Shown: in pieces, positions 1 through 5,391 of the stretch | Numbering within the stretch: the stretch's first letter is position 1 | Layout of the letters: every line of letters starts with the position of its first letter | From: Pseudomonas sp. | GTDB lineage: Bacteria; Pseudomonadota; Gammaproteobacteria; Pseudomonadales; Pseudomonadaceae | NCBI GenBank assembly: GCA_003488145.1 | Contig: DNMQ01000373.1 | Span: 712-6,102, forward strand | Direction of reading: 5' to 3' | Length of the DNA: 5,391 nucleotides | Program-made: the position numbers and the translations under genes | The notes under the pieces: generated by a model | Databases searched by the model: none | The model's input: only the letters and a program-made list of their open reading frames with translations | What the model was told of the DNA's origin: nothing

Positions 1-273
1 CTGGTGGCCGAGCAGCTCGGTGGACTGGCCTCGCTGGCGGCGGTGTTCGTCATGCTCACCGGCGTTATCGGCACCGCGTTGGGGCCGCTGTTGCTGCGCT
101 GGGCCGGTGTCGAGCATCCCGCCGCGCGGGGCCTCAGCTATGGCATCAACGCGCATGCCATCGGTACGGCGAGGGCGTTGGAAGAGGGTGACGAATGCGG
201 CGCTTTCGCCGCGCTGGGCATGAGTCTGCTGGGCATCCTGATCGCGCTGCTGCTGCCCTTTGCCCTGGGCTGA
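1..273 (+). CDS. LrgB/CidB-family membrane protein, C-terminal part (5' end outside window)
   Basis: The reading frame is open from base 1 and ends with TGA at 271-273, leaving the last 90 residues. They show the LrgB family C-terminal pattern: a hydrophobic segment containing FVMLTGVIGTALGPLLL, then a loop with GLSYGINAHAIGTARALEEG, in which the conserved HAIGTA-aleeG signature is clear, then a final hydrophobic segment ending in LLLPFALG. LrgB/CidB proteins are polytopic inner-membrane proteins. They pair with a small LrgA/CidA-type holin-like protein and are tied to control of murein hydrolase activity and, in some Firmicutes, to pyruvate uptake. The partner gene would be expected just upstream, outside the window. 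The GTG at base 4 is an internal codon, not a start, because the signature domain is already under way there. The substrate or role in this organism cannot be read from the fragment. Confidence 0.88.
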   Translation: MVAEQLGGLASLAAVFVMLTGVIGTALGPLLLRWAGVEHPAARGLSYGINAHAIGTARALEEGDECGAFAALGMSLLGILIALLLPFALG

Positions 274-404
274 TGCGCGGCGCTGCCGCAAGTAGGTGAA
301 CCGGACGGATTCCGGGCCCTTCAGCCTTCACGCACCACTGGCTAGCACCCCGTCAGCCCGGTTAGAGTAAGCGGCGGTCGCTTGACCGTGCACAGGGTGC
401 AAAC

Positions 405-1196
405 ATGAAATTGCGGATGTTCCAGGTCGATGCCTTCACTGCCGAGCGCTTCAGGGGCAATCCCGCGGCAGTGATACCCCTGCAAACCTGGCTGCCGGAC
501 GAGCTGATGCAAGCCATCGCCGCCGAAAACAACCTTTCTGAAACGGCCTTTTTCGTACGCGAAGCGGACGGGGCGTTTCACATCCGCTGGTTTTCGCCAC
601 TGACTGAAATCGACTTCTGCGGCCATGCCACGCTGGCCAGCGCCTTTGTGCTGCTGGAAGCGGGCCTGGCTCAGGCACCGCTGACCTTCCGCGCTGCCGC
701 TGTGGGTGACCTGGCGGTGCAGCGACGGGCTGATGGCATGCTGGAAATGAGCTTCCCCAACCGCGCGCCGGAACCAGTTGCCGAACCGCCGGCGGCATTG
801 TTGCAGGGGCTTGGGTGCGAGCCGGAAGCGGTGCTGCGCAGCTCGCAGGCGTGGTTCGCCGTCTACCGTGACGAGCGCGAGGTCAGGGCGCTGGCCCCCG
901 ATCTGGATGCGCTGCGTACGCTGGCCCCACTGGACGTGGTGGTGACCGCCACAGGCAGCGAGCAGGATTTCGTCTCGCGCTACTTCTGGCCGGCCAACGG
1001 CGGCGACGAGGACCCGGTCACCGGCTCCATCCATGCCGGGCTCGCGCCTTACTGGGCCGAGCGGCTGGGGCGTAACGAGCTGGTGGCGCTGCAGGCTTCG
1101 AAACGTAGCGGCATCCTGCACTGCCGGGTCGAGGCGGATCGTGTGATGGTGGCCGGGCAGGCCGTGCTTTATCTCGACGGCACCATCGAACTTTAA
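405..1196 (+). CDS. PhzF-family (phenazine biosynthesis-like) isomerase/epimerase, complete
   Basis: This is a 263-residue protein of the PhzF fold, built from two similar halves around a central active site and related to diaminopimelate epimerase. The N-terminus carries the hallmark run VDAFTAERFRGNPAAVIPL. NNLSETAFF follows and contains Glu46, which aligns with the general acid/base Glu of PhzF. Next come RWFSPLTEIDFCGHATLA (about residues 61-78) and, in the second half, DEDPVTGSIHAGLAPYW (from residue 201), which forms the other side of the pocket. The C-terminus ends in the usual GQAVLYLDG strand. The ATG at 405 is preceded by AGGG at 394-397 with a 7-base spacer and by no upstream in-frame start. 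It is a stand-alone gene with no other phenazine genes in view, so it is probably one of the many PhzF paralogues (YddE type) of unknown substrate rather than a phenazine enzyme. It is likely cytoplasmic, as there is no signal peptide. Confidence 0.93.
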   Translation: MKLRMFQVDAFTAERFRGNPAAVIPLQTWLPDELMQAIAAENNLSETAFFVREADGAFHIRWFSPLTEIDFCGHATLASAFVLLEAGLAQAPLTFRAAAVGDLAVQRRADGMLEMSFPNRAPEPVAEPPAALLQGLGCEPEAVLRSSQAWFAVYRDEREVRALAPDLDALRTLAPLDVVVTATGSEQDFVSRYFWPANGGDEDPVTGSIHAGLAPYWAERLGRNELVALQASKRSGILHCRVEADRVMVAGQAVLYLDGTIEL

Positions 1197-1208
1197 AAAT
1201 TGTCTTCA

Positions 1209-1246
1209 ACCCATTGCGATCGACTTTCACAGGCGGCGCGATGGGT
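1209..1246. repeat. Inverted repeat (10-bp arms, 18-bp spacer) between phzF-like gene and bglX
   Basis: The arm ACCCATTGCG at 1209-1218 is matched by CGCGATGGGT at 1237-1246. They pair over 10 positions, with one T-G wobble, around an 18-base spacer. The repeat lies 12 bp after the phzF-like stop codon and 31 bp before the first possible bglX start. There is no T-run after the right arm, so it does not look like a rho-independent terminator. Possible roles are an operator for a dimeric regulator or a 5' UTR hairpin of the bglX transcript. Neither can be decided from the sequence alone. Confidence 0.5.
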
Positions 1247-1277
1247 GTGCCTGTGTGTGGCTGATCGGTTCTAACGA

Positions 1278-3590
1278 ATGGGGTTGCGGAACGTGATGAT
1301 GAAAAGGCTGTTGCCGTTTGTCCTGCTTGCCAGCGCGATGGGCTCGTTCGTCAGTGCGGCACAGCCCGCGTTGCCGCTGGATGACCGGCAGGCGCTGATC
1401 AAAACCCTGCTCGAGCGCATGACCCTGGCGGAGAAGATCGGCCAGCTGCGGCTGATCAGCATCGGTGGTGACATGCCGCGCGAGCGGATCGCCGAGGAAA
1501 TCGCTGCCGGACGCATCGGCGCCACCTTCAATTCGGTCACCCGCGCCGACAACCGACCCATGCAGGATGCGGCGCTGCGCAGCCGCCTGGGCGTTCCTAT
1601 CTTTTTCGCCTACGACGTCATTCACCGCCACCGCACCATCTTCCCGATCAGCCTGGCGCTGGCTTCGAGCTGGGACCTCGAGGCCATCGCCCTTAGCGGT
1701 CGCGTGTCGGCCGTCGAGGCCAGCGCCGACGGCCTGGACCTGACATTTGCACCGATGGTCGACATCACCCGTGATCCGCGCTGGGGCCGGACCTCCGAAG
1801 GCTTCGGCGAAGATCCCTACCTGGTATCGCAGATCGCCGGCACGCTGGTGCGCGCCTATCAGGGTGAGCGCCTGAGCGCCGCGGACAGCGTGATGGCTAG
1901 CGTCAAGCACTTCGCCCTGTACGGCGCGGTGGAAGGGGGCCGCGACTACAACGTGGTCGACATGAGCCCGCAGCGTATGCATCAGGATTATCTACCGCCA
2001 TACCGTGCCGCGGTGGACGCCGGCGCAGGCGGCGTGATGATCGCGCTGAACACCGTCAACGGCATGCCAGCCAGCGCCAACCGCTGGCTGTTGCGCGACC
2101 TGCTGCGCGACGACTGGGGCTTCCGTGGGCTGAACATCAGCGACCACGGCGCCATCGACGAACTGCTGCGCCACGGCGTGGCCCGCGACGGGCGCGAGGC
2201 TGCGCGCCTGGCGATCGAGGCGGGTATCGATTTGAGCATGCACGACTCGCTCTATCTGCAGGAACTGCCGGGGCTGGTCGAGCGTGGCGAGGTGCCGGTC
2301 GGACTGATCGATCAGGCGGTGGGTCGCGTGCTCGGTGCCAAATACGACCTCGGTCTGTTCCATGATCCGTACCTGCGCATTGGCAAGGCGGCGGGCGATC
2401 CGGTTGAGGTCAACGCCGAAAGCCGCCTGCATCGCCAGGCGGCAAGGCAAGTGGCGCGCGACTCGCTGGTCCTGCTGGAGAACCGTCAACAGACGCTGCC
2501 ACTGCGCAAGGACGCGACCATCGCGCTGGTCGGCCCGCTGGCCGATTCCCACGTTGACATGCTCGGCAGCTGGTCGGCGGCCGGTGTGGCAGCACAGACG
2601 GTGACGCTGCGCCAGGGACTCGAGGCTGCAGTGGGCGATTCCGGCCGGGTCATTCATGCCCGTGGCGCGAACGTCACCGACGATCCGCGACTGATCGAGT
2701 ACCTGAACTTTCTCAACTGGGATCGCCCGGAAGTGACGCAGGACCCGCGCCCGCCGCAGGCGATGATCGACGAGGCCGTGCGTGCCGCCCGCGAGGCTGA
2801 CGTGATCGTTGCTGCGGTGGGCGAGTCACGCGGCATGTCCCACGAATCCTCCAGCCGTACCAGCCTTACGCTGCCGGCCAGCCAGCAGGCACTGCTCGAA
2901 GCGCTGGCTGCCACCGGCAAACCGCTGGTGGTGGTTTTGATGAATGGCCGGCCGCTGCAACTGGGCTGGGTCAAGGACAACGCGGATGCGGTGCTGGAAA
3001 CCTGGTTCGCCGGCACCGAGGGCGGGCACGCGATTGTCGAGGTGCTGCTCGGTGCGCACAACCCGTCCGGCAAACTGCCGATCTCCTTTCCGCGCTCGGT
3101 TGGCCAGATTCCGACCTACTACAACCACCCGCGACTCGGCCGACCCTACGTCGAGGGTCGCCCCGGCAACTACACCTCGCAGTATTTCGAAGAACCCAAC
3201 GGTGCGCTGTACCCGTTCGGTTATGGCCTGAGCTACACCGAGTTCGAGCTGGCGAAGCCGCAGCTTTCACGACATCAGCTGAAACGCGGCCAGATTCTGG
3301 AGGTCAGCGTAACGGTAAAGAACACTGGCGCACGCGCCGGCGCGACGGTAGTGCAGCTGTATCTGCAGGATCTGGTCGGCTCCAGCGTACGTCCGATCAA
3401 GGAACTCAAGCGCTTCGAAAAGCTCATGTTAGAGCCAGGCGAGTCGCGGGTAGTGCGCTTTGAACTGGGCGAGGACGATCTGAAGTTTCCTGACGCGCGA
3501 CTCAACTACGTGGCCGAGCCCGGCGAGTTCGAAGTCCAGTTGGGCCTCGACTCGCGGTCGGTGCAAAGCGTGCGATTCGAGTTGTTGTAA
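1278..3590 (+). CDS. bglX: Periplasmic beta-glucosidase, glycoside hydrolase family 3 (BglX)
   Basis: This 770-residue exported retaining beta-glucosidase releases glucose from the non-reducing ends of beta-glucans and oligosaccharides in the periplasm. An N-terminal signal peptide (MKRLLPFVLLASAMGSFVSA, cleavage near residues 27-28) leads into the GH3 TIM-barrel (about 35-370). Visible there are YDVIH (112-116), DPRWGR (166-171), the sugar-binding KH pair (210-211) and the nucleophile Asp289 in ISDHGAI. The GH3 C-terminal alpha/beta domain (about 395-645) holds GESRGMSHESSSR with the acid/base Glu523, then MNGRPL, ETWFAGTEGG and YPFGYGLSYT. A fibronectin III-like domain (about 670-765) closes the protein, which ends in FELL like E. 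coli BglX (765 residues). The start is uncertain: ATG 1278 has no clear Shine-Dalgarno, whereas GGAA at 1288-1291 sits 4 and 7 bases before ATG 1296 and ATG 1299, and starting there gives a more typical signal peptide. Odd point: Arg117 occupies the usual Gly of DVIHG. It lies directly upstream of opgG, which suggests a role in periplasmic glucan turnover. Confidence 0.96.
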   Translation: MGLRNVMMKRLLPFVLLASAMGSFVSAAQPALPLDDRQALIKTLLERMTLAEKIGQLRLISIGGDMPRERIAEEIAAGRIGATFNSVTRADNRPMQDAALRSRLGVPIFFAYDVIHRHRTIFPISLALASSWDLEAIALSGRVSAVEASADGLDLTFAPMVDITRDPRWGRTSEGFGEDPYLVSQIAGTLVRAYQGERLSAADSVMASVKHFALYGAVEGGRDYNVVDMSPQRMHQDYLPPYRAAVDAGAGGVMIALNTVNGMPASANRWLLRDLLRDDWGFRGLNISDHGAIDELLRHGVARDGREAARLAIEAGIDLSMHDSLYLQELPGLVERGEVPVGLIDQAVGRVLGAKYDLGLFHDPYLRIGKAAGDPVEVNAESRLHRQAARQVARDSLVLLENRQQTLPLRKDATIALVGPLADSHVDMLGSWSAAGVAAQTVTLRQGLEAAVGDSGRVIHARGANVTDDPRLIEYLNFLNWDRPEVTQDPRPPQAMIDEAVRAAREADVIVAAVGESRGMSHESSSRTSLTLPASQQALLEALAATGKPLVVVLMNGRPLQLGWVKDNADAVLETWFAGTEGGHAIVEVLLGAHNPSGKLPISFPRSVGQIPTYYNHPRLGRPYVEGRPGNYTSQYFEEPNGALYPFGYGLSYTEFELAKPQLSRHQLKRGQILEVSVTVKNTGARAGATVVQLYLQDLVGSSVRPIKELKRFEKLMLEPGESRVVRFELGEDDLKFPDARLNYVAEPGEFEVQLGLDSRSVQSVRFELL

Positions 3591-3605
3591 GACTTTTTTC
3601 TGTAT

Positions 3606-3680
3606 GGCGATCTGCATCCAGCCCACGACCGCTGCCGCGCTGTAGAGCAAAGCGGCGGAATACGTGGGTTGTAGGCGATC
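3606..3680. repeat. Long imperfect palindrome flanked by 7-bp direct repeats, possible dispersed intergenic element
   Basis: The palindrome spans 3619-3671. The outer arms CAGCCCACG (3619-3627) and CGTGGGTTG (3663-3671) form a 9-bp stem with one wobble. After a symmetric 4x4 internal loop, 3632-3638 pairs with 3652-3658 over 7 positions with one wobble. The remaining loop can form a 3-bp GCT/AGC mini-stem at 3639-3641 and 3646-3648. The direct repeat GGCGATC stands on both sides, at 3606-3612 and 3674-3680. The architecture resembles REP/MITE-like intergenic elements of pseudomonads, but membership of a repeat family is only inferred. It could equally be an mRNA structure between bglX and opgG. 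No T-run follows the right arm. Confidence 0.5.
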
Positions 3681-3692
3681 AGAAACAGCGAA

Positions 3693-3708
3693 GCAGAGCG
3701 GACTCTGC
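3693..3708 (+). promoter_or_regulatory. Small perfect hairpin in the opgG leader
   Basis: GCAGAG at 3693-3698 and CTCTGC at 3703-3708 form a 6-bp perfect stem closing a CGGA tetraloop. It ends 15 bases before the opgG Shine-Dalgarno (3724-3728). It lacks a following T-run, since the next bases are ACAAACG, so it is not a canonical terminator. It may be a leader hairpin affecting opgG mRNA stability or read-through from bglX. The function is unproven. Confidence 0.4.
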
Positions 3709-3723
3709 ACAAACGTGTAATTC

Positions 3724-3728
3724 GGAGG
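3724..3728 (+). promoter_or_regulatory. Shine-Dalgarno GGAGG deciding the GTG start of opgG
   Basis: A full GGAGG sits four bases before GTG 3733, the most upstream start of the opgG frame. The next in-frame ATG (3778, residue 16) has no comparable purine run and would remove the positively charged N-region before the hydrophobic signal core. The GTG is therefore the preferred start, although the spacer is on the short side. Confidence 0.7.
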
Positions 3729-3732
3729 CGGT

Positions 3733-5304
3733 GTGTTACGCATTTTTCAATGGAACACGGGGAATCAGCCGGCGCGCATGCTGGCCGGTCTGGCGGGTGG
3801 CCTGTGCATGCTGATGGCCGGCAGTGCGCTGGCGTTCAGCCTCGACGATGTGGCCAAGCGGGCTCAGGAACTGGCTGCCAGCGGTTACGAGGAGCCGGTG
3901 AGCAACCTGCCCGACGAATTCCGCAAGATGGCATTCGCCGACTACCAGCGCGTGCGCTTCAACCCGGAGCATGCCTACTGGAAGGACGTCGAAACCCCGT
4001 TCCATCTGCAGTTCTATCACCAGGGCATGCACTTCGACACGCCGGTGCGCATCAATGAAATCACCGCGACGAAAGTGCGCGAGATTCGCTACGACCCGTC
4101 GATGTTCGAGTTCGGCGGTGTCGACATCGACCCGGCCTCGCTGGAGGGGCTGGGCTTCGCCGGCTTCAAGGTGCTCTATCCGCTGAACAGGAAGGACAAG
4201 CAGGACGAGGTGATGACCCTGCTCGGCGCCAGCTACTTCCGCATCATCGGCAAGGGCCAGTGGTACGGGCTCTCCGCGCGCGGGCTGGCGGTCGACACGG
4301 CACTGCCAGTGGGCGAGGAGTTCCCGCGGTTCCGCGAATTCTGGGTCGAGCGGCCGCAGGCTGATCGGCGCAACCTGGTGATCTACGCGCTGCTCGATTC
4401 GCCGCGCGCCACCGGCGCCTATCGCATGGTGCTGACGCCGGGCAAGGACAGCACGCTGGACGTGCAGGCCAAAGTGTTTCTCCGCGAGCAGGTCGGCAAG
4501 CTCGGGATTGCGCCACTGACCAGCATGTTCCTGTTCGGCGCCAACCAGCCGAGCAATGTCACCAACTTCCGTCCGCAACTGCATGACTCCGAAGGTCTGG
4601 CGATTCATGCCGGCAGTGGCGAATGGATCTGGCGCCCGCTGAACAATCCGAAGCGGCTGGCCGTGAGTGCGTTCAGCGTGGAGAACCCGCGCGGCTTCGG
4701 GCTGATGCAGCGCACTCGCGATTTCGGCCGTTACGAAGACCTGGACGACCGCTACGAGCTGCGCCCGAGCGGCTGGGTGGAGACCCGCGGCGACTGGGGC
4801 AAGGGCCACGTTGAGCTGATCGAGATCCCGACGCCTGACGAGACCAATGACAACATCGTCGCCTTCTGGTCCCCGGAAAAGCAGCCGGAGCCCGGCCAGT
4901 CGCTGGATCTGGAATACCGCCTGCACTTTTCCATGGACGAACCGAGCCTGCACGATCCTGAGCTGGCGTGGGTGCAGCAGACCCGTATCTCCACCGGCGA
5001 CGTCAAGCAGGCCAACCTGATCCGCCAGCCTGACGGCAGCACGGCTCTGGTCGTGGACTTCGTCGGGCCGGTGCTGGAGAAGCTCGCCGAGGATGCGCCG
5101 GTCAGCACGCGCGTCAGCGTCGATGACAATGCCGAGCTGGTGGAAAACAACCTGCGCTACAACACCGTCACCAAGGGCTGGCGCCTGACGCTGCGCGTGA
5201 AGGTGCGCGACCCGGCGCGCCCGGTCGAGATGCGTGCGGCGCTGGTCGATGGCGACAAGACCCTTTCCGAAACCTGGACCTACCAGATTCCTCCCCATGA
5301 ATGA
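3733..5304 (+). CDS. opgG: Glucans biosynthesis protein G (OpgG/MdoG), periplasmic
   Basis: This 523-residue OpgG acts in the periplasm on the nascent osmoregulated periplasmic glucan made and exported by OpgH. OpgG/OpgD proteins have been placed in glycoside hydrolase family GH186 (beta-1,2-glucanase or related transfer activity). The signal peptide has a basic N-region, a hydrophobic core at about 17-34 and an ALA cleavage site before Phe35, so the mature protein begins [10 protein letters not shown]. Family blocks run in order: [109 protein letters not shown] (His284-Asp285), [13 protein letters not shown] (Asp336, Asp338, Asp339), [16 protein letters not shown] (from Glu364) and, in the C-terminal domain, [18 protein letters not shown]. 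Length agrees with the family (E. coli 511). It starts at GTG and overlaps the next frame by 8 bases, as expected for an opgGH operon. The intact signal peptide and collinearity argue against the paralogue OpgD, which typically carries a Tat signal. Confidence 0.96.
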   Translation: MLRIFQWNTGNQPARMLAGLAGGLCMLMAGSALAFSLDDVAKRAQELAASGYEEPVSNLPDEFRKMAFADYQRVRFNPEHAYWKDVETPFHLQFYHQGMHFDTPVRINEITATKVREIRYDPSMFEFGGVDIDPASLEGLGFAGFKVLYPLNRKDKQDEVMTLLGASYFRIIGKGQWYGLSARGLAVDTALPVGEEFPRFREFWVERPQADRRNLVIYALLDSPRATGAYRMVLTPGKDSTLDVQAKVFLREQVGKLGIAPLTSMFLFGANQPSNVTNFRPQLHDSEGLAIHAGSGEWIWRPLNNPKRLAVSAFSVENPRGFGLMQRTRDFGRYEDLDDRYELRPSGWVETRGDWGKGHVELIEIPTPDETNDNIVAFWSPEKQPEPGQSLDLEYRLHFSMDEPSLHDPELAWVQQTRISTGDVKQANLIRQPDGSTALVVDFVGPVLEKLAEDAPVSTRVSVDDNAELVENNLRYNTVTKGWRLTLRVKVRDPARPVEMRAALVDGDKTLSETWTYQIPPHE

Positions 5305-5391
5305 GCAGGACGCAATGAACCGCATGGCTGAAGGCTATTGCGATGGCCTGGCGCTGAACGACGTCGAGGACCCGGCCAGATACCGGCAGGC
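5297..5391 (+). CDS. opgH: Start of OpgH (glucan glucosyltransferase), truncated by window end
   Basis: An open frame starting at ATG 5297 overlaps the end of opgG by 8 bases and runs off the window after 31 full codons ([20 protein letters not shown] and onward). No catalytic motif is reached, so the identity rests on context: opgH almost always follows opgG directly. OpgH is the inner-membrane glycosyltransferase (GT2) that builds the beta-1,2 glucan backbone from UDP-glucose, with a long cytoplasmic N-terminus that this fragment would begin. Two starts are plausible. ATG 5297 would be translationally coupled but has only pyrimidines just upstream. ATG 5315 has AGGA at 5307-5310 four bases ahead and would leave a 10-base gap after opgG. 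The 5297 start gives an N-terminal length that fits my memory of Pseudomonas OpgH better, but this is not decisive. Confidence 0.65.
   Translation, partial: MNEQDAMNRMAEGYCDGLALNDVEDPARYRQ

Noticed and set aside
301..315. CCGGA/TCCGG hairpin after the LrgB-family gene as a terminator
   Set aside because: The stem is only 5 bp and is followed by GCCCTTCAG rather than a T-run. It could be chance in GC-rich DNA.
382..387. TTGACC as a -35 box for the phzF-like gene
   Set aside because: A -10 at normal spacing would fall inside the coding sequence after ATG 405, and no TATAAT-like hexamer is there.
405..1196. The PhzF-like gene as evidence of a phenazine cluster
   Set aside because: No phzA-E or phzG-like genes flank it, and PhzF-fold proteins of unknown substrate are widespread in bacteria that do not make phenazines.
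1227..1982. Minus-strand open frames opposite bglX, and likewise 342-1121 opposite the phzF-like gene
   Set aside because: The + strand frames there have unmistakable GH3 and PhzF motifs throughout. The antisense frames show low-complexity composition and no recognisable domain.
3594..3599. T6 run just after the bglX stop, as a possible rho-independent terminator
   Set aside because: No GC-rich stem precedes it. The strong stems of this gap lie downstream of the T-run, so the order is wrong for termination on the + strand.
3716..3721. TGTAAT as a -10 box for opgG
   Set aside because: No matching -35 lies 16-18 bp upstream (GCAGAG is there), and the implied transcription start would fall in or next to the Shine-Dalgarno.
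3429..3743. A small minus-strand open frame crossing the bglX end and the bglX-opgG gap
   Set aside because: About half of it is antisense to the bglX C-terminal domain, and the rest is the palindromic element read backwards. It has no Shine-Dalgarno or domain, so it is treated as a by-product of the repeat.
3736..5325. A 529-codon open frame on the minus strand opposite opgG
   Set aside because: It mirrors opgG almost exactly. Its translation is rich in Arg, His, Ala and Gln with no family motif, as expected from the antisense frame of a high-GC gene with strong third-position GC bias.

Overview
The window looks like chromosomal DNA of a Pseudomonas or Stutzerimonas-type gammaproteobacterium. 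It is GC-rich with G/C-ending codons. The two long proteins read as orthologues of Pseudomonas/enterobacterial BglX and OpgG along almost their whole length. The taxonomic call comes from remembered family sequences, not from a database search.

All genes lie on the + strand. Positions 1-273 are the last 90 codons of an LrgB/CidB-family membrane protein whose start lies upstream of the window. After 131 bp, 405-1196 encodes a complete 263-residue PhzF-fold epimerase/isomerase-like enzyme. After a short gap holding a 10-bp inverted repeat, 1278-3590 encodes a complete secreted GH3 beta-glucosidase (BglX). A 142-bp gap follows with two dyads, one of them a long imperfect palindrome flanked by 7-bp direct repeats. 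Then 3733-5304 encodes OpgG (MdoG), the periplasmic protein of osmoregulated periplasmic glucan (OPG) synthesis. The window ends about 30 codons into the next reading frame, which overlaps the end of opgG and is most likely opgH, the inner-membrane glucan glucosyltransferase.

The likely functional theme of the right two thirds is periplasmic beta-glucan metabolism. OpgH would polymerise and export the beta-1,2 glucan backbone, OpgG would process or branch it in the periplasm, and BglX, just upstream and also exported, could trim or recycle glucan ends. That last link is inference from gene order plus known BglX chemistry. LrgB and PhzF have no evident link to it.

No RNA gene, CRISPR array, insertion sequence or prophage gene is visible. 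No convincing rho-independent terminator or sigma70 promoter could be assigned. I see no sign of a wholly new system. The best leads are the bglX-opgGH neighbourhood, the palindromic intergenic element at 3606-3680, the upstream dyads, and an unusual Arg in the conserved DVIH(G) motif of BglX.
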